Shown piece after piece: positions 4,912 to 12,259 of a stretch of 14,098 bases of DNA. Under the pieces are notes generated by a model. The model saw only the letters and a list, made by a program, of their open reading frames with translations. It searched no databases and was not told the origin of the DNA. Origin of the DNA: a bacterium (lineage in GTDB: Bacteria; Elusimicrobiota; Elusimicrobia; UBA1565; UBA9628); assembly GCA_021790955.1 (NCBI GenBank), contig JAJYFI010000011.1, positions 1 to 14,098 on the forward strand, given 5' to 3'. Both the position numbers and the translations under genes were made by a program. How positions within the stretch are numbered: position 1 is the first letter of the stretch; each line of letters starts with the position of its first letter.

Positions 4912-7152
4912 GAAAATGCTGCTCAGCCCGGAAACGATGCTGGAGCCGAGGCTCGAGGCCCCTTGGACGAGGCTGCTTCCAAGCGACGCAGCGCCCTTCT
5001 GAATGCTACTGCCGTCGCTCTGCAAGCCGCCCCAGGCATTCCCGAAGAAGCTCGCCACGGGCTTGCCCACGGCGTTGTTCAGGGAGGCGCCGGCGTTCCC
5101 CGCCAATCCGGCGAAGAATCCGCCGATGCCCGTCGTGTCGTTCCAAAGGCCGGAGCCAAGGTTCCGGGCGCCGCTGAAAAAGCCGAGCAGGTCCTGGTAG
5201 GCGGTCGAGCCGAACCATTCGGCGTCGCCGACGACGTCTCCCGCGAGCGCGTCGAAGAAGGGGATCGCCGAGCAGATGCCGTCGGCGATGAGGCCTCCGC
5301 CGCCGCCGATGAAAATTCCCGCGAGACGGTCTTCTAATCCGGTGAGGGAGCCCACGACCGGGTTATTCCACGCGCCTAAGTTGCCGCTGGCGTAAGACGC
5401 GGCCGCCTGCTTGAACACCCCCCAGGCGGGCCCGTACTTGATTGCGTTGCCCGTCGCAACGAGCGGCGACCAGTGCGGCTCGACGTTTCCGAAATCGAAC
5501 CAGTTGGTTCCGCCCGGACCGGTCGCCGAGACTTGAGAGGGAGTCTGGGGGCCGAGCCAGCCGAACGCCATGACGACGTCGGCGCCCATTTTGGAGGCGT
5601 AGGAATAAGCCCCCTGGAAGAAGCCGGCTTGGTTTTGAAGATTAAAACAATGATTGGTCGGGGCGGTGGGGTAGCCGGTCTCGACGATCCAAACTTGGCG
5701 GCCGCCGGCGACGCCGTGGGCTTGCTGGACGTCGAGGCCGATCTCGTAGGTGTTGATCGGCTGGCCGGAGATGTAGTTCGGATATTCGTCGACGCCGAGG
5801 ATGTCGAGAGTCGTCCCATCCGTCACGAAGGGATTCGCGGTCCAGGGCAGGACGGTCCCGGCGGCGTCCGCCAGCCCTCCCTCGAAGCTGGTCACGGTCA
5901 AAAGCTTGCGGCCGAGCCTTCGGCCTTCCTCGTGGACCGATTGGCCCAGCGTCGTCATAAGCCGGTTCGTGAAGACGGGGTCCGCGACGGACCATTCCCT
6001 GCGGCGAGGAGGACCGAAGCCGGAGAGGGCGTCCATAGCCTGCACGTTGATCTCGTTTTCGATCTGCCAGATCCAGATCCTGTTTCCGTAGCGGCGCACG
6101 ATGGCGCCGGTGACGGCGCGCATCATCGCGAGGTAATTGCCGTAGCCCAGACGATCCGGGGTGGCGGGGCCGCCGTTGTAGACGGGCAGGCTGCTCGTGT
6201 AGCCGACGCCGATCGCCGGGACGAGGATGATCCCCCGGCTCAGAAAGTTGTTGACGGCCGCGTCGAGGCCCCCGGGGACCGCCTTGATGATTTTGTCCGA
6301 ATGGGTGCTCGCCCCTCCCGTCCACAGGCCGGCGTCCGCGTCGAGCTCCTCGATGAGGGCCTCCATCGCCTTAGGGTCCTTGGCGGCGGCGGACAGCTTC
6401 GAAACCATGCCGGAGTCGATCGGGTCGATGATATTTTTGGTCGCGATCTCTCCCCTGAGATATTTGGCCCCGGCCTGGGAGATAAGGGCCGCGATATTTT
6501 TTTGGCTCGAGTCGGGATCCGGGCCGAAGTGCGAGTTGCCGACGCCCGCCAGCCCTCCCTGGGAGAACCCGAGGCCCACGGGGGGCGTGAAAGTCAGGAG
6601 GGACTGATTTTGGGATGATTGCGACGAGGGCGTCGATGAATTGGCTTGCGTCGTGGGCCCGCCCTGGGCGGTATTGGTGGCATTTTTGGAGCCGGCGAAA
6701 TTTGAAAGAGACGTCGGAAGCCCTCTCGATGCTCTATTAAGGAAGGGATTCGCGGATTGCAATGTCGGCTCCGGCGTCCCTCGTCCCCCGGGAGAGGCGT
6801 TCGATAATGCCGGCTGAACGCCGCCGTAGGAAAGGACCTTCGGGGTTCCTCTCAATAACGGGAGGCCGCCGGCATCTAGGGCGCGAGCATGGGCGGGAGC
6901 GGGGGGAGCCGCGACGCCCCCTAAACGCACGCTTTGCCGGCCGAGAGATTGGAGCGCTTGACGCAGGAGGTCCAAAGTTCCATAGGGATTCGCCGCCACG
7001 GAGGTCGACACCTGGACTTGGTTCGCGCCGTTCGGACCGGAGCTGGAGCTGTTTGAGTCGACGCCGAGAGCGGCGCGGGGGTCGATCCAAGAGATGACGA
7101 GGGCTTGCGCAACGCACGCGGCGAGAGCTCGGGACGGCTTCGATCGCGGCAT
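4909..7152 (-). CDS. Large secreted clan GH-A glycoside hydrolase-like protein with shared accessory modules
   Basis: A 747-residue protein. Residues about 8-30 form a signal peptide (hydrophobic, ending PRAALG). Residues 43-69 carry a module with the core VQ.ST.V..NPY and LRQ.LQS, then RGTP (101-104) and NPFLN (135-139). Both parts are also present in the second C1 peptidase (9872-11641). Residues about 145-190 are a Ser/Thr/Asn/Gln linker. The catalytic TIM-barrel spans about 195-590: GNSHFGPD, AGAKYLRGEI, then WQIENEIN with Asn366-Glu367 (acid/base of clan GH-A) and VWIVETGYP with Glu491 (likely nucleophile). The exact GH family and substrate are not clear; GH5- or GH39-like beta-glycan cleavage is plausible. 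Residues about 595-747 are hydrophobic and Gly/Ser-rich, with GFFAGL (678-683), GKPVAS and a tail repeating SLGSS. The ATG sits 6 bases after a consensus -10 box, so the mRNA is probably leaderless. Confidence 0.85.
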   Translation of the reverse strand: MPRSKPSRALAACVAQALVISWIDPRAALGVDSNSSSSGPNGANQVQVSTSVAANPYGTLDLLRQALQSLGRQSVRLGGVAAPPAPAHARALDAGGLPLLRGTPKVLSYGGVQPALSNASPGGRGTPEPTLQSANPFLNRASRGLPTSLSNFAGSKNATNTAQGGPTTQANSSTPSSQSSQNQSLLTFTPPVGLGFSQGGLAGVGNSHFGPDPDSSQKNIAALISQAGAKYLRGEIATKNIIDPIDSGMVSKLSAAAKDPKAMEALIEELDADAGLWTGGASTHSDKIIKAVPGGLDAAVNNFLSRGIILVPAIGVGYTSSLPVYNGGPATPDRLGYGNYLAMMRAVTGAIVRRYGNRIWIWQIENEINVQAMDALSGFGPPRRREWSVADPVFTNRLMTTLGQSVHEEGRRLGRKLLTVTSFEGGLADAAGTVLPWTANPFVTDGTTLDILGVDEYPNYISGQPINTYEIGLDVQQAHGVAGGRQVWIVETGYPTAPTNHCFNLQNQAGFFQGAYSYASKMGADVVMAFGWLGPQTPSQVSATGPGGTNWFDFGNVEPHWSPLVATGNAIKYGPAWGVFKQAAASYASGNLGAWNNPVVGSLTGLEDRLAGIFIGGGGGLIADGICSAIPFFDALAGDVVGDAEWFGSTAYQDLLGFFSGARNLGSGLWNDTTGIGGFFAGLAGNAGASLNNAVGKPVASFFGNAWGGLQSDGSSIQKGAASLGSSLVQGASSLGSSIVSGLSSIF

Positions 7153-7158
7153 GCGGGC

Positions 7159-7187
7159 AGTGTATCCCCGCTTTCATAGGGAGTCAA
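7159..7187 (-). promoter_or_regulatory. Sigma-70-type promoter of the glycoside hydrolase gene (leaderless)
   Basis: TTGACT (7182-7187), a 17-base spacer and TACACT (7159-7164) on the - strand, with a T-rich stretch just upstream. Only 6 bases separate the -10 box from the ATG at 7152, so transcription should start at or next to the start codon. No ribosome site is possible. Confidence 0.75.
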
Positions 7188-7233
7188 GAAAAAGTTCAGT
7201 AAACGAGCCGGACGGCGAGACGGCCCAAAAAGC

Positions 7234-7239
7234 TATCAT
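7234..7239 (+). promoter_or_regulatory. Candidate -10 box of the GH15 gene
   Basis: TATCAT lies 6 bases before the GTG start at 7246, the same distance as in the divergent glycoside hydrolase promoter. No convincing -35 box is seen at 16-18 bases (GC-rich sequence there), so the promoter may depend on an activator or be weak. Confidence 0.4.
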
Positions 7240-7245
7240 CGATGC

Positions 7246-9057
7246 GTGCCTTCCGGCGACTACAAGCCGATCTCCGAGTATGGGGTCATCGGGGACCTGC
7301 GCACCGTGGCGCTCGTGGGAACGGACGGCTCCATCGACTGGTGCTGCCTGCCGCGCTTCGATTCCCCGTCTCTTTTCGCCGCCGTTCTGGATTCGCGCAA
7401 GGGCGGGCACTTTCGGATTTCGCCGGAGGGGCTCGTGGTCCGCAAGCAGATGTACCTCGACGACACCTGCGTCCTGCTGACCCGGTTTTTGACGCCGGAC
7501 GGCGTCGGGGAGATTGAGGACTTCATGCCGCTCTGGAGCGGCTCCGCCGACGTGGATTCTCCCCATCAGATCGTGAGGCGGGTGCGGGTCGTGCGCGGCG
7601 GCATGCGATTCAAGGTCGATGTGCGGCCAGCCTTCGATTTTGCCCGCGCCCGGCACCGCTTGAGCCTGGTTCCCGGCGGGGCGGTCTTCGCCTGCGGCTC
7701 CGCGCGGGTGGGCCTTTCCTCGGAAATCCGGCTCCGGGCCCGGGACGGCGGCGCGACGGCGGCGTTCGCCTTGAGAGCCGGAGAGAGCGTGACGTTCCTG
7801 CTTCGATACGCGCAGCGCCACCATCCCCCGATCGTGAAGGCATTCGACGTCGAGGAGGCCTACAGGCAGACCATCGATTCCTGGCGGCGTTGGTCCTCCG
7901 GCATCCGTTACGGCGGGCGCTGGCGCGAGATGGTCGTGCGCTCGGCGCTGACGCTGAAGCTCCTCACCTACGCCCCCACGGGGTCCGTCGTCGCCGCCGC
8001 CACATCGAGCCTTCCCGAGCGGATCGGAGGAGAGCGCAACTGGGACTATCGCTACACGTGGATTCGCGATGCGGCTTTCACGGTCTACGCCTTCATGCGC
8101 CTGGGGCTGGCCTCGGAGGCGGAGGCCTTCATGCGATGGGTCGACGCCCGCGCCCAGGAGGCGGGGCGCAAGGGCAGCCTTCAGGTCCTTTACTCCGTGA
8201 CGGGGCTCCATGACATTCCGGAGTCGACGCTGGGGCATCTTGAGGGCTATGCGGGATCCTCGCCCGTCCGCGTGGGGAACGCGGCCGCGCGGCAGTTCCA
8301 GCTCGACATCTACGGCGAGCTCATGGACGCCGCTTACCTGGCGAACCGGTATGGCCAGCCGATCTCCCATGAACTCTGGACTCATCTGCGCACTCTCCTC
8401 GATTATCTCTGCGATCATTGGCGCGAACGCGACGACGGCATCTGGGAGTTCCGCAGCGGGCGCCAGCACTTCGTTTACTCCAAGCTCATGGCCTGGGTCG
8501 CGCTTGATCGGGGCCTTCGGCTCGCCGACGCGCGGGGCTTCCCCGCCGCGCGCGAGCGCTGGGGGCGGGAGAGGGACGCCGTGTACGAGGAGATCATGAG
8601 GCGGGGTTTTAGCGAACGCAAGAAGACTTTCGTCCAGCATTACGGCGCTGACGCCGTCGATGCGGCCAACCTCGTCATGCCGATGGTCCATTTCGTCTCT
8701 CCCACCGACCCCCGCATGCTGGGGACGCTCGACGCGACGATGAAGTCCCTGGTCTCCGACAGCCTGGTCCACCGCTACCAGATCGGCAAGGGCGCCGCCG
8801 ACGGCCTCTCGGGCGGCGAAGGGACTTTCTCCATGTGCACGTTCTGGCTGGTCGAGTCCCTGGCCCGCGGCGGACGCGTCCGCGAGGCCCGGCACATCTT
8901 CGAGAAGATGCTTTCCTATGCCAACCACCTGGGCCTCTATTCCGAGCAGATCGGGGCGACCGGCGAGGCCCTCGGGAACTTTCCCCAGGCCTTCACCCAT
9001 CTGGCGCTCATCAGCGCGGCCTGGCAGCTCAATCAGATTCTCGACGCTCGACGCTGA
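7246..9057 (+). CDS. Glycoside hydrolase family 15 protein (glucoamylase/trehalase-like)
   Basis: A 603-residue protein of typical bacterial GH15 length, with no signal peptide, so cytoplasmic. The N-terminal beta-sandwich domain (about 1-200) begins with the conserved YKPISEYGVIGDLRTVALVG and GSIDWCCLPRFDSPSLFAA. The catalytic (alpha/alpha)6 barrel follows, with SLPERIGGERNWDYRYTWIRD (about 255-275), DDGIWEFR (Glu401, likely general acid), GEGTFSMCTFWLVE and LGLYSEQI (Glu567, likely general base), then ALGNFPQAFTHLALI. Relatives release glucose from alpha-glucans, or hydrolyse trehalose in mycobacteria; the substrate cannot be chosen here. The GTG at 7246 is supported by the conserved N-terminus. 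There is no Shine-Dalgarno site and the candidate -10 box is 6 bases away, so it may be leaderless. It shares the 93-base divergent intergenic region with the secreted glycoside hydrolase and precedes an outer-membrane protein gene by 6 bases. Confidence 0.93.
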   Translation: MPSGDYKPISEYGVIGDLRTVALVGTDGSIDWCCLPRFDSPSLFAAVLDSRKGGHFRISPEGLVVRKQMYLDDTCVLLTRFLTPDGVGEIEDFMPLWSGSADVDSPHQIVRRVRVVRGGMRFKVDVRPAFDFARARHRLSLVPGGAVFACGSARVGLSSEIRLRARDGGATAAFALRAGESVTFLLRYAQRHHPPIVKAFDVEEAYRQTIDSWRRWSSGIRYGGRWREMVVRSALTLKLLTYAPTGSVVAAATSSLPERIGGERNWDYRYTWIRDAAFTVYAFMRLGLASEAEAFMRWVDARAQEAGRKGSLQVLYSVTGLHDIPESTLGHLEGYAGSSPVRVGNAAARQFQLDIYGELMDAAYLANRYGQPISHELWTHLRTLLDYLCDHWRERDDGIWEFRSGRQHFVYSKLMAWVALDRGLRLADARGFPAARERWGRERDAVYEEIMRRGFSERKKTFVQHYGADAVDAANLVMPMVHFVSPTDPRMLGTLDATMKSLVSDSLVHRYQIGKGAADGLSGGEGTFSMCTFWLVESLARGGRVREARHIFEKMLSYANHLGLYSEQIGATGEALGNFPQAFTHLALISAAWQLNQILDARR

Positions 9058-9063
9058 CCCGTC

Positions 9064-9804
9064 ATGAAGGGCCTCCATGAGCGCCGCGCAGCCCCCTTGT
9101 TTCTGTTCGCGGCGCTCCTTCTGGGCGCGTTCCGTCCGGCGCCCGTGCGGGCCGCGATGGATGACTCGATCGATGAGGGGGAGGCCCCGACGGCGCCGCG
9201 GAGAGCCTACCTCTTCGCGGACCTCGATTATTTCGATCCGACCCAGCTCGCCAACCAGCTCCTGGATGCGACGGGGCGAAGCCTCGCCGTCGCCGGCGCC
9301 GCAGGCATCAACTCCGTCTCCGCTTCCGGCGCCTGGGGAGCGCGGCTGGGCGTCCTCGTGCCGCTCCACCCCCTGATCGCCGTCGGCGGCAGCTTCGGCT
9401 ATATCGCCGGCCCCCGCCTCTCCGAGAGCGCCCAGGGTACGATCAACAGCGGGGCGACCCCCTTCACCTTCTCCGACAATCTCTCGATGAATTATTGGAG
9501 ATTCCTCGCGGAGGCGCGGGAGCGGCTTCCCATTTCGGGCCCTTGGGCGCTGGGATTGGGGGAGGGCCTCGGCGTGGCGATCTATAGCCACGTGGCGACC
9601 TGCTCGGCGACGGGCCTCGGCTGCTCGACGCCCCTGACGACCGGCACCGGAGTCGGGTTTTCCTGGGAAGTCGAGCCCTCGCTCTTGTATGGGCGCTTCG
9701 GCATCGCCTTCCGCTACGCGCAATTCCCCGGCGGGCTTTCGAATGGCGGGCAATTCACCCGGGAGTGGGGATCCTTGGGGAGCTTTCTGGAAGTCGTCTT
9801 TTAA
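9064..9804 (+). CDS. Predicted small outer-membrane beta-barrel protein
   Basis: A 246-residue protein with a signal peptide (basic MKGLHERR, hydrophobic core about 11-23, cleavage near PVRA-AM). The mature part alternates hydrophobic and polar residues with many Gly and aromatic turns: YLFADLDYF, GAWGARLGVLVPL, AVGGSFGYIAG, WRFLAEARERLP, FGIAFRYAQF. It ends in LEVVF, a C-terminal phenylalanine preceded by alternating hydrophobics, the typical recognition signal for outer-membrane barrel insertion. The length fits an 8- to 10-strand barrel of the OmpW/opacity type, but I do not recognise a specific family. Two cysteines (in CSATGLGCS) may form a loop disulfide. The ATG lies 6 bases after the GH15 stop, so the two are probably cotranscribed. 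No clear ribosome site is visible. Its role (porin, adhesin or structural) is unknown. Confidence 0.7.
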   Translation: MKGLHERRAAPLFLFAALLLGAFRPAPVRAAMDDSIDEGEAPTAPRRAYLFADLDYFDPTQLANQLLDATGRSLAVAGAAGINSVSASGAWGARLGVLVPLHPLIAVGGSFGYIAGPRLSESAQGTINSGATPFTFSDNLSMNYWRFLAEARERLPISGPWALGLGEGLGVAIYSHVATCSATGLGCSTPLTTGTGVGFSWEVEPSLLYGRFGIAFRYAQFPGGLSNGGQFTREWGSLGSFLEVVF

Positions 9805-9829
9805 TCAGGCGCGTTTACCAATAATTTTC

Positions 9830-9858
9830 TTGACGGGCCTTGGCGGCGGAGATATACT
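9830..9858 (+). promoter_or_regulatory. Sigma-70-type promoter of the second C1 peptidase gene
   Basis: TTGACG (9830-9835), an exact 17-base spacer and TATACT (9853-9858), with an AT-rich stretch (ATAATTTTC) directly upstream. The start codon is only 13 bases after the -10 box, giving a leader of about 6-7 bases with no ribosome site. Flanks and boxes match the glycoside hydrolase promoter at 7159-7187. Confidence 0.75.
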
Positions 9859-9871
9859 CCCGAGCGCTCCC

Positions 9872-11641
9872 ATGGCTCGCCGCCGAGGCTCTCGTCTTCG
9901 ACGATTCAGGATCGTTTCCGGGGTCCTGCTTCAGGCTCTGGCGCTCGGCTTGATCGATTCCCGTTCCGCCCTTATCGCCGGGCCCGGGGGCGGCGGGTCC
10001 GGCCCAGGGGACGCCAACAACGTCCAGATTTCGACCGACGTCTCGGTCAACCCCTATGCGGTCTTCGGCCGCCTCCGCCAGACGCTGCAATCGGCGAGCC
10101 GGATCGGCGCGTCCCCTAGGCCGTCGAAAGCGCCTCCGCCTCCGACGCCCCGAAGGGAGATCACCCCGCCTTTCATGCGGGGCATCCCCCGGATCCCTGC
10201 CTACGACGGCGGGAGTTCCCCGCCGCCGAGACGGATGGCTTCTCCGGCCGCCGCCCCGGAGCCTTCAAGGCTTCCTCCCCATGCCCCGGCGAACCTCTCA
10301 AACCCCTTCCTCAACGCCGCGGCGCCTCCGCGAACCGTCTCGATCGAGGCCGGAGCTGCGCCGGCGAAAGCGGGCTCCGGGGCGGCGGCCGCGATCACCG
10401 GGTTTTTTCAAGGGCTTTTCAACCGGATATCGAGCGGCTTTGCCGGCGACGTGGTCAAGCCCGCGGCCTCCGCAATCAATAACGACATCACTCAGGCAAT
10501 GACCCAGGCCGTCTGCGGCGGGTGGAAGCCTCCCGCTGGCGATCCCCTCGCTCCGGAGCTCAACGCCCTTCTTAAGGCGATCGGCGCGACGAATGCCCGA
10601 TGGTGCCCCAAGATTTCCCCCATCTCGCGTCTCTCGCCCGCGGAGCGGGCCAAGCGGTTGGGCGCGAACCGGTCGAGCTCCGCCGAAGGCGCGGCGCCCA
10701 GCTCGGGGTGGATGGCGAGTTTGTCGGATTTCATGGCCGCTTCCTATATGCCGAGCAGCCTCGATTGGAGAAATCACGACGGGAAAAACGCCGTGACGCC
10801 CATCAAGGACCAGGGTTCCTGCGGCAGTTGCGTCGCGTTCGCGACGACGGCGGGGCTCGAGTCGCAGATGATTTTGCATGGCGCGTGGTCGGGGCTTCCC
10901 ATCCTGGGGACCGGCGCCCCCCAGCTTTCGGAACAGACGATCCTTTCCTGCAGCGACACCGACAACTGCGCCACTGGCGGCAACGGGGGGCCGGTCTCCG
11001 ATTTCCTCATGCAGACCGGAGTGCCGCCCAACGACTACTTTCCGTATACGACGGCCTTCTTCGGAGCCAGCCCCGGTTGCGGCTTGGCCATGCCGGGATG
11101 GCGCTCCCAGACGGTCAGGGTATCGTCTTGGACGCGCGTGGCCGGCGATATCGGTTCCATCAAGAGGGCCTTGGTCGATTATGGGCCGCTCGTGACGAGT
11201 TTCGCCGTGTACTCCGATTTCATGAACTACGGAAGCGGCGTCTATTCCTACACGTCGGGCAACCTCGTGGGCGGGCATGAAGTCGAGATCATCGGCTACG
11301 ACGACAGCAGCCAGTCTTTGCTCGTCAAGAATTCGTGGGGCATTTTATGGGGCGAAGCGGGGTTCTTCCAAATCGCCTACAGCGAGGTCAGCCCGACGAG
11401 CCATACCCAATTCGCCCAGGATGCGATCGCTTACCACGGGGTCGTCGGAAACGAAAGCATGCTCCAGCAAATCGCGTTGAGCTTCGCCGCGCCTACGATG
11501 TTCCTCGTCGGCGGGGCCGAGGCGACGGGGCAGGCTCTCGCGGGCGACCTGTCGTCGCTCGGGAGCGGGCTCGCCAAGGACTTGGGGAGCGTCGGCTCCG
11601 GCATCGGGTCGGCGGTGTCCGGGTTTCTGGCAAGCTTATAG
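9872..11641 (+). CDS. Secreted papain-family (C1A) cysteine peptidase with shared accessory modules
   Basis: A 589-residue protein from the ATG at 9872. The open frame reaches back to 9689, but that part overlaps the outer-membrane protein gene and lies before the promoter. An Arg-rich N-terminus and hydrophobic segment (about 10-35) form a signal peptide. Residues 48-74 carry the VQ.ST.V..NPY / LRQ.LQS module shared with the glycoside hydrolase at 4909-7152, then RGIP (103-106), a Pro-rich linker and NPFLN (144-148). GFFQGL (177-182) to KPAAS follows with the same spacing as in that protein. The peptidase domain starts near LDWRNHDG: DQGSCGSCVAFA (Gln314, Cys320), LSEQTILSC, GGHEVEIIGYDD (His469) and VKNSWGILWGEAGFF (Asn487). 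The usual Trp after the catalytic Cys is Val. The tail repeats SLGSG/GSVGSG. The stop overlaps the convergent lipoprotein gene by 6 bases. Confidence 0.9.
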   Translation: MARRRGSRLRRFRIVSGVLLQALALGLIDSRSALIAGPGGGGSGPGDANNVQISTDVSVNPYAVFGRLRQTLQSASRIGASPRPSKAPPPPTPRREITPPFMRGIPRIPAYDGGSSPPPRRMASPAAAPEPSRLPPHAPANLSNPFLNAAAPPRTVSIEAGAAPAKAGSGAAAAITGFFQGLFNRISSGFAGDVVKPAASAINNDITQAMTQAVCGGWKPPAGDPLAPELNALLKAIGATNARWCPKISPISRLSPAERAKRLGANRSSSAEGAAPSSGWMASLSDFMAASYMPSSLDWRNHDGKNAVTPIKDQGSCGSCVAFATTAGLESQMILHGAWSGLPILGTGAPQLSEQTILSCSDTDNCATGGNGGPVSDFLMQTGVPPNDYFPYTTAFFGASPGCGLAMPGWRSQTVRVSSWTRVAGDIGSIKRALVDYGPLVTSFAVYSDFMNYGSGVYSYTSGNLVGGHEVEIIGYDDSSQSLLVKNSWGILWGEAGFFQIAYSEVSPTSHTQFAQDAIAYHGVVGNESMLQQIALSFAAPTMFLVGGAEATGQALAGDLSSLGSGLAKDLGSVGSGIGSAVSGFLASL

Positions 11642-12259
11642 CGGGGCCGGGCCGACCGCGCGCCGGACGCTCTCGTTAAGCCATCCCGAGACCTGGACAA
11701 GGATTTCGTCGAGCGCGCGGTCGGCCGCGGCGACGCCGCCGTAGGGATCATCGGCGGAAGTCTTCTCAAGCGCCTCGAAGCGCCGCGCCCCGATGACGCG
11801 CCCCGAAGCGACATCGTAGAGCCTCAACTGGAAACCCAGCCGCACGCGGCTCGGTTTCGTGAAGAATTCCTGGACCAAGACGAGGTCGTCGATGTCGAGG
11901 CGGTAGGCGGCGTCTGCGGCGCCGGGCTCCGGCGTGACGGCTCCCCAGGAGCCTGTTTCGCCGAGATACCGGACGAGGGACGCCTGAAGCAGTCGGAAAG
12001 GGGCGTCCGCCCATTCGTTGACGGCGAAGTAGCGCAGCTCTCCGGGGCGCGGCGCGTAGGCCATGAGCCGCGTGTCGAACCCGGGGCGGGCCTGCGGCAG
12101 CGTGACGACGAGAGACGGTGCCCCCGGATCCGCGGTCGCCCGTGCCGGAGCCGACGCCTCTAGCTGGTAGAAATGGACGGCGTCGGAGTTGCTCGCGACG
12201 GGGCGCAGGCATCCGGCCGCCGCGGCGGCCGCGATGAAGGAAAGCCGCGCGCGCGTCAT
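11636..12259 (-). CDS. ABC-type transport auxiliary lipoprotein (MCE/Mla-type system)
   Basis: A 207-residue protein. The N-terminus MTRARLSF, an Ala-rich core and AAAAAGC give a probable lipoprotein signal with Cys17 as the lipidated residue; the lipobox is weak (Ala at -3 instead of Leu). The pattern that follows, YQLEAS...PSLVVTLPQARPGFDTRLMAY...RYFAVNEWADAP..LL, fits the ABC transport auxiliary lipoprotein (PqiC/YmbA-like) family. These proteins sit at the outer membrane and work with MCE proteins to move lipids between membranes. Its ATG overlaps the stop of the MCE gene (ATGA), so translation is coupled and it is the last gene of the operon. Its stop overlaps the end of the convergent peptidase gene, leaving no room for a normal terminator. 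Confidence 0.83.
   Translation of the reverse strand: MTRARLSFIAAAAAAGCLRPVASNSDAVHFYQLEASAPARATADPGAPSLVVTLPQARPGFDTRLMAYAPRPGELRYFAVNEWADAPFRLLQASLVRYLGETGSWGAVTPEPGAADAAYRLDIDDLVLVQEFFTKPSRVRLGFQLRLYDVASGRVIGARRFEALEKTSADDPYGGVAAADRALDEILVQVSGWLNESVRRAVGPAPL

Noticed and set aside
5473..6618. 381-codon + frame across the glycoside hydrolase gene
   Set aside because: It is antisense to the TIM-barrel coding region with intact NE and ETGYP motifs.
7174..9753. 859-codon open frame on the - strand opposite the GH15 and outer-membrane protein genes
   Set aside because: Its translation is a Gly/Arg/Glu-rich shadow with no recognisable motif, while the + strand has clear GH15 motifs throughout. 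Long antisense frames are expected at this GC content.
9689..9871. N-terminal extension of the second C1 peptidase frame
   Set aside because: It overlaps the end of the outer-membrane protein gene in another frame and precedes the promoter at 9830-9858. The MARRRG start gives a good signal peptide.
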